From CAYLMG01 sp964568365 (GTDB taxonomy: Bacteria > Planctomycetota > Phycisphaerae > Sedimentisphaerales > Anaerobacaceae), in contig CAZMQF010000095.1 in assembly GCA_964568365.1 (NCBI GenBank), positions 1-10,010 on the forward strand: a stretch of 10,010 nt of DNA. Reading direction: 5' to 3'. How positions within the stretch are numbered: position 1 is the first letter of the stretch; each line of letters begins with the position of its first letter. The notes below the pieces were generated by a model that saw only the letters and a program-made list of their open reading frames with translations, did not search any database and was not told the DNA's origin. Of this stretch, positions 1 to 4,809 are shown piece by piece. A program made the position numbers and the translations under genes.

Positions 1-950
1 AGCTGTCCTAATTCGATATTCTCAAGCTGCAGTCCCAAATCCTCGAATATCGCCTGCCCGCCGGTCAGTACCGCTATGTCACCGAGCATCGCCTTGCGCC
101 TGTCACCGAAGCCCGGCGCCTTAACCGCTGCCGCCTGCAGAACTCCGCGAAGCTTATTAACAACTAACGTCGCCAGAGCCTCGCCCTCGACGTCCTCGGC
201 AATAATCAGCAGGGGTTTTCCCTGCTTCGCCACCTCCTCTAACAGCGGTACTAATGACTTCACCGAGCTTATCTTCTTCTCATGAATTAGAATATAAGGC
301 TTCTCCAGCACGACCGTCATATTCTCCATATTATTAATAAAGTGCGGGCTCAGATACCCTTTATCGAACTGCATACCCTCGACCAGCTCGACCGTCGTCT
401 CGAGTGATTGTCCCTCTTCTACCGTAATCACACCATCCTTGCCGACCTTATCCATCGCCTCTGCAAGTTTGCTGCCTATCTCAACATCCTGGTTGGCCGA
501 GCACGTCGCTACCTGCTCTATCTGCTTGCTCGATTTCACCGGTATGCTCACCTTTTTTAGCTGCTCGACTATTGATTCCACCGCCTTGTCAATCCCTCGT
601 TTAACCTGCATCGGGTTTGCCCCTGCTGTAATATTTTTCAAACCCTCTTTGAAGATGCTCTCCGCCAGGATAGTGGCTGTTGTCGTCCCGTCGCCTGCAA
701 CGCTTGACGTCTTGCTCGCAACCTCTTTTACCATCTGTGCCCCCATATTCTCGTATGAGTCCTCAAGCTCAATCTCCTTAGCCACCGTAACACCGTCTTT
801 GGTAACCGTGGGCGAGCCGTAGGATTTCTCCAAAACCACGTTGCGCCCGCAAGGCCCTAACGTAATCTTCACCGCCCGCGAAAGTTTCTCTACGCCCTTG
901 AGTATCGCCCCTCTCGCGTCACTGCCGTAAGCTATCTTTTTCGCTGCCAT
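1..950 (-). CDS. groEL: Chaperonin GroEL (Hsp60), 3' end cut off by the window edge
   Basis: ATP-driven folding chaperonin that forms the double-ring cage in the cytoplasm and works with GroES. I translated the complement from ATG 950 and found 316 uninterrupted codons to the left edge; the family is usually about 540 aa, so the apical-domain end, second intermediate and second equatorial segments lie outside. Numbering matches E. coli without gaps over the first 90 residues: TLGP at 30-33, Asp52, and the nucleotide-binding GDGTTT at 86-91. Further on are EGMQFDKGYLSP and KAPGFGDRRKAML. The start is supported by AAGGAG at 960-965, nine bases upstream. It lies 59 bases after groES on the same strand, the classic groESL order. 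Odd point: Cys34 sits where E. coli has Lys. Identity is essentially certain; whether it is the only GroEL copy in the genome cannot be told. Confidence 0.98.
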   Translation of the reverse strand, partial: MAAKKIAYGSDARGAILKGVEKLSRAVKITLGPCGRNVVLEKSYGSPTVTKDGVTVAKEIELEDSYENMGAQMVKEVASKTSSVAGDGTTTATILAESIFKEGLKNITAGANPMQVKRGIDKAVESIVEQLKKVSIPVKSSKQIEQVATCSANQDVEIGSKLAEAMDKVGKDGVITVEEGQSLETTVELVEGMQFDKGYLSPHFINNMENMTVVLEKPYILIHEKKISSVKSLVPLLEEVAKQGKPLLIIAEDVEGEALATLVVNKLRGVLQAAAVKAPGFGDRRKAMLGDIAVLTGGQAIFEDLGLQLENIELGQ

Positions 951-1009
951 TCTTCTTTTCTCCTTTTGTACTTTAATTCTCTTTCTTTCGTTACCCGAAA
1001 CTGCCCTGC

Positions 1010-1297
1010 CTATTCTATAATCGCCATAATATCCGACTCGCTCATAATCAGGTATTCTTTGCCCTCAATCTTTATCTCCGTACCGGCATAGCTTGTGAAC
1101 AGAACCATATCTGCCTTCTTGACCTGCATCTTCTGCTTCGTCCCGTCCTCGGTAATCTTACCGTCCCCAACGCTTACCACTTTCCCTTTTTGCGGCTTCT
1201 CTTTCGCCGTGTCCGGCAGCACAATCCCCCCAGCCGTCTTATTCTCCGCCTCTACCCGCTGTACCAGAACTTTATCACCTAATGGCCGTATCTTCAT
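1010..1297 (-). CDS. groES: Co-chaperonin GroES (Hsp10)
   Basis: Heptameric lid of the GroEL cage. The 95-aa product has the normal family length and begins MKIRPLGDKVLVQR. It has the mobile loop at about residues 17-35 with the GroEL-contacting IVL tripeptide at 25-27 (GGIVLPDTA), and later the roof and core segments ending in ESDIMAIIE. The ATG at 1297 is supported by AAAGGAG at 1308-1314, ten bases upstream. It is followed by groEL after 59 bases and preceded by the receiver-like gene after 75 bases. The sequence upstream (1298-1372) is AT-rich. It shows no CIRCE inverted repeat (TTAGCACTC-N9-GAGTGCTAA) and no clear sigma70 promoter, so the heat-shock control of this operon is not obvious from the sequence. 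Confidence 0.98.
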   Translation of the reverse strand: MKIRPLGDKVLVQRVEAENKTAGGIVLPDTAKEKPQKGKVVSVGDGKITEDGTKQKMQVKKADMVLFTSYAGTEIKIEGKEYLIMSESDIMAIIE

Positions 1298-1372
1298 CTT
1301 CTTACTACTCCTTTCCTAATCCCTTTATATAAATAACTTCTTAAAGATAATAATACTTATACTCGCCTTCCG

Positions 1373-1780
1373 CTATGCAAAAATATTACTATTATAGCGC
1401 TTAATAAACAGCCTGTTTAATTGCTGCTGTAAAACATCCATATCTATCGGCTTATCTAAGACGCTGAAAACGTCCAGCTTCAGCGCCTTTCCCAGAAGCT
1501 GCTCGTCCGCCCGCCCCTTCAGCAAAAGGCACGGCAGCCGCGGGTAATCCATTTTAATTATTCTTATCGTTGTCAGCCCGCCCGCTTGACAGCCGATATC
1601 TATTATCGCTGCGTGAATCCGCCTTTGCCTTAGTACGTTAACGAACTCATCGGCGCTGCCCGCCACCATCAGCGTCACGCCTCTCGGCTCGAATATATCG
1701 TGAAGCGCTTCGGGCCACGCCCAGTCCGCTGCGCTCGCCAGCACATTTACCTCTTCAGATTCTAATAATCCGCCAGCCAT
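1373..1780 (-). CDS. Degenerate response-regulator receiver-domain protein
   Basis: 135 aa from ATG 1780, a stand-alone CheY-like alpha/beta domain with no output domain. Seen: the central aspartate of the AIIDIG strand (Asp61, phosphoacceptor position), and the conserved Lys-Pro of LDKPID (Lys110-Pro111), followed by a last helix (DVLQQQLNRLF). Missing: the acidic pair that normally follows strand 1 (here VNVLASAADW), and the Thr/Ser of strand 4, which is Lys88 (LLLKG). It may therefore not be phosphorylated normally. The frame stays open upstream to an ATG at 2257, but that stretch is repeat DNA with no domain signal. I chose 1780 because an AGGA (1789-1792) sits eight bases ahead and the domain begins just after. 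It lies 75 bases upstream of groES in the same direction, so co-transcription and a role in stress control are possible but unproven. Confidence 0.72.
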   Translation of the reverse strand: MAGGLLESEEVNVLASAADWAWPEALHDIFEPRGVTLMVAGSADEFVNVLRQRRIHAAIIDIGCQAGGLTTIRIIKMDYPRLPCLLLKGRADEQLLGKALKLDVFSVLDKPIDMDVLQQQLNRLFIKRYNSNIFA

Positions 1781-1788
1781 AACATAAA

Positions 1789-1793
1789 TCCTG
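1789..1793 (-). promoter_or_regulatory. Ribosome binding site deciding the receiver start
   Basis: On the minus strand this reads CAGGA, eight bases before ATG 1780. It favours the 135-aa product over the 294-aa reading that would begin inside repeat DNA at 2257. Confidence 0.55.
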
Positions 1794-1802
1794 TACAATA
1801 AC

Positions 1803-1814
1803 CATCTGCAGATG
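1803..1814. promoter_or_regulatory. Perfect 12-base palindrome ahead of the receiver gene
   Basis: CATCTGCAGATG is a perfect palindrome 22 bases upstream of the receiver ATG. It is placed where an operator for a dimeric repressor could act. No second copy or clear promoter was found beside it, so the role is speculative. Confidence 0.25.
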
Positions 1815-1970
1815 TGCAAATTTTGTGCCAACGCCTTTTTTGTTAAGTAACCTCTTTCTAACTGCTTACTCGATATGGTCTTATAAATTCTGCCTCCCTC
1901 GCCCCTATCTGCCAAATCCCTCTTTTTTCTGCCATCCTGACAGTTTCCACATCGGTCAGCCCCGCCGTCC

Positions 1971-2139
1971 AAACAAAGCCAATATTGTGAAAACAAAGCC
2001 AATATTGGGCTAAAATTGGGTTTGAATTGGCTTTGATTGGCTTTGTTTTTCCGGCGGAAAAATCTGCAGAAAATGCCATAACTCTTTCTAATAAAAGTAC
2101 TTATATAAATTTGAGCGTTTTTAAAATTGGCTTTGTTTT
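1971..2139. repeat. Clustered CAAAGCCAAT repeat, direct and inverted copies
   Basis: AAACAAAGCCAATATTG occurs at 1971-1987 and again at 1991-2007, a 20-base period. The inverted form ATTGGCTTTG appears at 2026-2035, 2036-2045 and 2127-2136, two of these continuing into TTTT. The plus-strand copies on the left and the complementary copies on the right could fold into a long imperfect hairpin. Read on the minus strand the copies give strings such as NKANF and NKANQSQF. From general knowledge, such strings recur in spurious proteins of Phycisphaerae genomes, so I read this as a dispersed intergenic repeat family. Homology outside this window cannot be tested here. Confidence 0.7.
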
Positions 2140-2158
2140 GCATAATTTTGTTTTTTTT

Positions 2159-2232
2159 GCGCAACACCCTCGTCGCAAGCAACGAGGCTAATCTACCCCG
2201 CCAACAAGTAGCGGGGCTAAACGATGTTGCGC
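2159..2232. repeat. Cloverleaf-like palindromic repeat element
   Basis: An outer inverted pair, GCGCAACA at 2159-2166 and TGTTGCGC at 2225-2232, encloses two inner hairpins. The first is CCTCGT (2168-2173) with ACGAGG (2182-2187) around an eight-base loop. The second is CCCCGC (2196-2201) with GCGGGG (2211-2216) around a nine-base loop. Each inner hairpin is followed by CTAA. Together they make a three-way junction in DNA or RNA, like REP or BIME elements. It directly adjoins the CAAAGCCAAT repeats and may be the outer end of one composite mobile repeat. There is no transposase here, so any movement would need enzymes supplied elsewhere. Confidence 0.75.
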
Positions 2233-2264
2233 TCAGGATTTTTAAATAGTTGGTCATTTGTTAG

Positions 2265-2269
2265 TCCTT
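2265..2269 (-). promoter_or_regulatory. Ribosome binding site ahead of an ATG at 2257
   Basis: Minus strand AAGGA lies seven bases before ATG 2257, an optimal arrangement. The reading frame it would open begins MTNYLKILSATS and then enters the palindromic repeat. It may be the relic start of a gene interrupted by the repeat, a leader peptide, or part of the repeat itself. Confidence 0.4.
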
Positions 2270-2292
2270 AGTATAAATGAATTTAATTTTGA

Positions 2293-2357
2293 CTTGGCCT
2301 GCTGGCCTTTATCGGTGCGGGTCTCCGCAGCCCCGGTAATGGGGCCTCCCCCCAATT
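2293..2357 (-). ncRNA. Candidate structured leader RNA with three hairpins
   Basis: Read on the minus strand, transcription starting near 2357 would give a GC-rich cluster in AT-rich surroundings. It has a stem GCCCC/GGGGC (2330-2345, six-base loop), directly abutted by TGCGG/CCGCA (2316-2329, four-base loop), a linker reading ACCGATAAA, then GGCC/GGCC (2296-2307, four-base loop). The first two stems touch with no base between, so they could stack end to end. No run of T follows, so it is not an intrinsic terminator. About 35 bases later come a ribosome binding site and ATG 2257. It could be a riboswitch-like leader, a small RNA, or part of the neighbouring repeat. I do not recognise a known riboswitch class. 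Confidence 0.45.
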
Positions 2358-2363
2358 AGTAAA

Positions 2364-2391
2364 ATTGTACCATATTAGGCCTATTTGTCAA
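2364..2391 (-). promoter_or_regulatory. Sigma70-type promoter, minus strand
   Basis: Minus strand TTGACA (2386-2391), a 16-base spacer, then TACAAT (2364-2369). The -35 box is perfect and the -10 box has five of six consensus bases. The predicted start is near 2357, immediately upstream of the GC-rich hairpin cluster. It is the best promoter in the window and would read towards the receiver and groESL genes. Confidence 0.6.
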
Positions 2392-2411
2392 TAAAAAATA
2401 ATAAAAAATGC

Positions 2412-2500
2412 AACCGCGGATTAACGCAGATTTTCGCGGATTAAAATTTGAAACAGAAGAAAAGAGGAAATCAAAAGTTTTTACCACGGATTGCGCCGGA
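2412..2500. repeat. Degenerate CGCGGATTAA repeats
   Basis: CGCGGATTAA occurs at 2415-2424 and 2435-2444, a 20-base period with ACGCAGATTTT between. A decayed copy reads ACCACGGATTGCGCCGGA at 2483-2500. This matches a widespread intergenic repeat type of the form ACCGCGGATTAACGCGGATT that I know from many environmental bacterial genomes. It has no coding potential, and the regular spacing is too short and too few-copy for CRISPR. Confidence 0.6.
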
Positions 2501-2557
2501 AAATGTTAAGAAAAATGGGTAAACCTCCCCTGTAATTTACTTATAATTTAACTATGT

Positions 2558-3241
2558 TTATACTACCGGCTTTCTATTAAGGTCGGAATAAGGATAAAAT
2601 CCTGCTTCTTTAAGCTTTGTTAAAAGTGAGCGTGAACCATACTTTCTGGAATATTCCATCTCAGAGCGAAAAATTTCAATACATAACAATAAACAATGTT
2701 TTTTCCCTTCAATCTCGAAAGGAGCTCCTTTCGTGTCAAACTCATCGAAAATAAGGCAACTTGCTTCTTCATCCTCCCAAGGTATTTCTGCAGTTTCGCC
2801 TGGATTTATAACGGCTTCATAACTGTAATTTCCTATTGTCGTCATAATACCTGTCATTCTGCGTTCAATGTTATCAAAGTCGGTAAGTCTGCCTTCTTCT
2901 ATCCTTTTTTTTATCGCTTTACGAGGTTCAGGGGGCGGCATATTTAACTTGGTGCATGTGATAAGCTCATAAGTACCTATACGATTAGGTTTTGGGCCGC
3001 TTCCGTCCGGTTCAATTAATTCCATAGTGGCGAAGACCGTACCAGGCAGGCAACTTGTAAAATAATACATATCAACTGTACCGCCCATTTGAAAAGGAAT
3101 AAGAGCGTGACCTACCAACTCATACAAAGGTCCAAGAATTCGCTCCATAGCCTTTTCCTTAAGCTCATAATGCTTCTCATACTCTTCAGAAGAAAATGTT
3201 TTTTTCTTAAAAAGCCCGATCTTTTTTAACCAACCAAACAT
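2558..3241 (-). CDS. Suppressor-of-fused (SUFU)-like domain protein
   Basis: 227 aa, soluble, no signal peptide or membrane segment. The N-terminus is basic (GWLKKIGLFKKK) and is followed by a helical EEYEKHYELKEKAMERILGPLYEL. The pattern VDMYYF, then GTVFATMELIEP, then YELITCTK, with a later HCLLLCIEIFRSEMEYSR and a C-terminus ending in DLNRKPVV, resembles the bacterial SUFU fold (Pfam PF05076). In bacteria, solo SUFU proteins are known chiefly as predicted immunity proteins against polymorphic toxins. No toxin gene adjoins it here, so it would be an orphan or have another role. The ATG at 3241 has only a weak purine-rich GAGAAG upstream. It lies 107 bases downstream of mtaB on the same strand, after a gap without a clear terminator. 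The family assignment is by pattern memory, so moderate. Confidence 0.55.
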   Translation of the reverse strand: MFGWLKKIGLFKKKTFSSEEYEKHYELKEKAMERILGPLYELVGHALIPFQMGGTVDMYYFTSCLPGTVFATMELIEPDGSGPKPNRIGTYELITCTKLNMPPPEPRKAIKKRIEEGRLTDFDNIERRMTGIMTTIGNYSYEAVINPGETAEIPWEDEEASCLIFDEFDTKGAPFEIEGKKHCLLLCIEIFRSEMEYSRKYGSRSLLTKLKEAGFYPYSDLNRKPVV

Positions 3242-3348
3242 CTTATTCTTCTCAAATAATATAATTACGATGCTGTTTTTTTAGCCATCGGTCAAATAAC
3301 ATCATTAATATCCCAAACTCCCACAATAGTCGTTCCTTGATTTATTGG

Positions 3349-4728
3349 CTAATCTTTAATCAACTCTGCTGTCATTTCGTTTTCACAGTTCATAATTAGC
3401 TTAACTTTTACAAGCTCGTTTTTAGTCAGGCTGTTATTGTTTGTGATATTAACGTAAAAGTATCTTCTGCTTCTGCCCATCACTTTGCCGTTTTTCGACT
3501 CTGTCAGAATTGTATCCAGCTCACCAGTGAACTGCTGGCGGAAATTATAGCCAAGCTCGTCATTCAGCCTGCGTAAAATCTCTGAACGTTCTTTGATAAT
3601 TCTTGAATCTATAAAAGGTTGCATATCGGCTGCGGCGGTTCCTTTACGCGGCGAGAAGCTGAAGATGTGCATCTTCGCAAAGCCGACTTTTTTTGCGATT
3701 TGGGCTGTTTTTTCAAAATCAGCGTCTGTTTCACCCGGAAAACCGACAATCAAATCACAGGTAATTGCCGGCCTATCCAGCCGTTCTTTTATAATTTCAA
3801 TAGTCCTTAAAAAATCATCGATTCTGTATTGTCTTGCCATTTTTTTCAGAACCGCATCAGAGCCGGATTGCAGCGATAAGTGCAGGTGCGGCATAAAGTT
3901 ACTGTGCCTGCAAAACGTATCGAGAAGCTGTTCTGTGACGTCGGCCGGCTCTAATGAGCTCAATCTTATTCGGGCTAAATTTTCTATCGCAGCTACCTTA
4001 TCGAGCAGTTTTGCCAATTTATCGTTTGTCTGTTTTGGCCATTTTTTTCTCCTGACAGTGTTTTGGCCGTAAGCGCCGAGGCATATACCGGTTATGACAA
4101 TTTCCTTATGTCCGGCTGCCACAAGTGCCTTAACCTCATTTATTACCAGCTCTTGCGGTTTGCTGTAGATTTCGGGGCGGGCCTTCGGAATGATACAGTA
4201 ACTGCAGGGGCCATCGCAGCCGTCCTGAACCTTTAAAAATGCCCTTGTATGGCCGTTAAATGAGGTTAATTGGACAAGTTCTGGTAAATCAGGCAGTTCC
4301 TGCTTGATTTTAAGGTTGTTTTTTGCTTTAATTGTTGTTGTTACGTTATTTAGGCTATGAGGAGGTTTTCTATAAGAGGGGGTTTCGGCCTGGACTATTT
4401 TGGTTAAAGTGGCGGCAAGATTGAATCGATTTCTAATAATGTGAACGTTTTTTTCGTCTAAACCGCTGAGTTCTCCGGTATTTACAGCCGGCAGGCAGCC
4501 GCAGACGGCTATGGAGTTTTGAGCAGTTTTTGTTGCTTTTCGGATATATTGCCGGCTTTTGGCAGAGGCGGTATGAGTTACACAGCAGGTATTGATAACG
4601 GCAAGGTCGGGATTCTCAGAGGCGAAAACCTGTGTAAGGCCGAGCTTTTCGAGAAGCTGGCGAATTTGCTGGCTTTCGTATTGATTGACTTTACAGCCGA
4701 GAGTATTTATGGAAAAAGTCTTCATCAT
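3349..4728 (-). CDS. mtaB: tRNA (N6-threonylcarbamoyladenosine(37)-C2)-methylthiotransferase MtaB
   Basis: Radical-SAM enzyme that adds a methylthio group to t6A at position 37 of ANN-decoding tRNAs, giving ms2t6A. Counting from the second ATG (4725), the N-terminal UPF0004 domain has its three cluster cysteines: Cys11 in TLGCKVNQYES, Cys47 in NTCCVT, and Cys77 in CGCLPA. The radical-SAM CxxxCxxC motif is at 170-177 (GCDGPCSYC), followed by EIVITGICLGAYG and the LSLQSGSD and DLIVGFPGE segments. A TRAM RNA-binding domain covers the last 60 or so residues. The total is 458-459 aa, normal for the family. TLGCKVNQ points to MtaB rather than MiaB or RimO. The frame extends to a TTG at 4764, but ATG 4728 or 4725 is preferred. 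No ribosome site precedes it, and a candidate promoter would start transcription at the ATG, so the mRNA may be leaderless. Divergent from pilM. Confidence 0.93.
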   Translation of the reverse strand: MMKTFSINTLGCKVNQYESQQIRQLLEKLGLTQVFASENPDLAVINTCCVTHTASAKSRQYIRKATKTAQNSIAVCGCLPAVNTGELSGLDEKNVHIIRNRFNLAATLTKIVQAETPSYRKPPHSLNNVTTTIKAKNNLKIKQELPDLPELVQLTSFNGHTRAFLKVQDGCDGPCSYCIIPKARPEIYSKPQELVINEVKALVAAGHKEIVITGICLGAYGQNTVRRKKWPKQTNDKLAKLLDKVAAIENLARIRLSSLEPADVTEQLLDTFCRHSNFMPHLHLSLQSGSDAVLKKMARQYRIDDFLRTIEIIKERLDRPAITCDLIVGFPGETDADFEKTAQIAKKVGFAKMHIFSFSPRKGTAAADMQPFIDSRIIKERSEILRRLNDELGYNFRQQFTGELDTILTESKNGKVMGRSRRYFYVNITNNNSLTKNELVKVKLIMNCENEMTAELIKD

Positions 4729-4735
4729 ATGGTAT

Positions 4736-4764
4736 AATCTATAGTTGTCGGCAAGGTTTGACAA
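4736..4764 (-). promoter_or_regulatory. Candidate mtaB promoter (possibly leaderless mRNA)
   Basis: Minus strand TTGTCA (4759-4764), a 17-base spacer, then TAGATT (4736-4741), four of six matches to the -10 consensus. The start would fall near 4729, next to ATG 4728. This agrees with the absence of a ribosome binding site. The -35 box overlaps that of the divergent pilM candidate. Confidence 0.35.
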
Positions 4765-4786
4765 GTCTGAGGTTGATTCGTAATTG
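4758..4786 (+). promoter_or_regulatory. Weak candidate pilM promoter
   Basis: A perfect TTGACA at 4758-4763 is followed, after a 17-base spacer, by TAATTG, a poor -10 box. It may need an activator or another sigma factor. The -35 box shares five bases with the opposite-strand mtaB -35, so binding of RNA polymerase in one direction should exclude the other. Confidence 0.3.
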
Positions 4787-4794
4787 GGTTGTAA

Positions 4795-4803
4795 AAGGAA
4801 GGA
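4795..4803 (+). promoter_or_regulatory. Ribosome binding site of the pilM-pilN gene
   Basis: AAGGAAGGA holds two overlapping sites. AGGA at 4800-4803 is six bases, and AAGGA at 4795-4799 ten bases, before ATG 4810. The frame also has a GTG at 4807, directly in front of the ATG, and the difference is one residue. Confidence 0.65.
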
Positions 4804-4809
4804 TTTGTG

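Larger units (their letters stand above)
1781..2557. other. Gene-poor, repeat-rich intergenic region
   Basis: 777 bases between the receiver gene and the SUFU-like gene without a convincing gene. In order it holds a 12-base palindrome, an unremarkable stretch (about 1815-1970), CAAAGCCAAT repeats in both orientations (1971-2139), a cloverleaf-like palindromic block (2159-2232), a start codon with a good ribosome site at 2257, a hairpin cluster (2293-2357), its likely promoter (2364-2391), and CGCGGATTAA repeats (2412-2500). All transcription signals seen here point to the minus strand. The open frame from 2257 to the receiver has the look of translated repeat, rich in Lys, Asn and Arg, and I do not treat it as a gene. 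Confidence 0.7.

Noticed and set aside
76..822. Plus-strand open frames across groEL
   Set aside because: They are antisense shadows of an intact, highly conserved groEL frame and encode Ser/Thr/Leu-rich strings without a domain.
1298..1372. CIRCE operator before groES
   Set aside because: No TTAGCACTC or GAGTGCTAA half-site is visible by eye in this stretch.
1971..2007. Start of a CRISPR array (17-base direct repeats, 20-base period)
   Set aside because: Only two direct copies with a three-base separator, too short for repeats and spacers, and no cas genes.
1781..2257. N-terminal extension of the receiver protein to 294 aa, starting at ATG 2257
   Set aside because: The extra 159 residues translate palindromic and CAAAGCCAAT repeats, are rich in Lys, Asn and Arg, and show no domain. 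ATG 1780 has its own ribosome site directly before the receiver fold. The good ribosome site at 2265-2269 keeps some doubt, so it is listed as a finding.
2293..2357. Intrinsic terminator
   Set aside because: The hairpins are GC-rich but are not followed by a T run on either strand, and a promoter lies just upstream on the minus strand.
3242..3348. Terminator between mtaB and the SUFU-like gene
   Set aside because: The only possible stem, around GATGGCT and AGCATC, has a bulge and an A-rich loop and no T run after it on the minus strand.
3593..4072. 159-aa plus-strand open frame
   Set aside because: It is antisense to mtaB, whose motifs and frame are intact through this stretch.
4729..4764. 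TTG start giving a longer MtaB
   Set aside because: The added 12 residues precede the conserved MKTFSINTLGCKVNQ beginning, the codon is a rare start, and the bases carry candidate promoter boxes instead.
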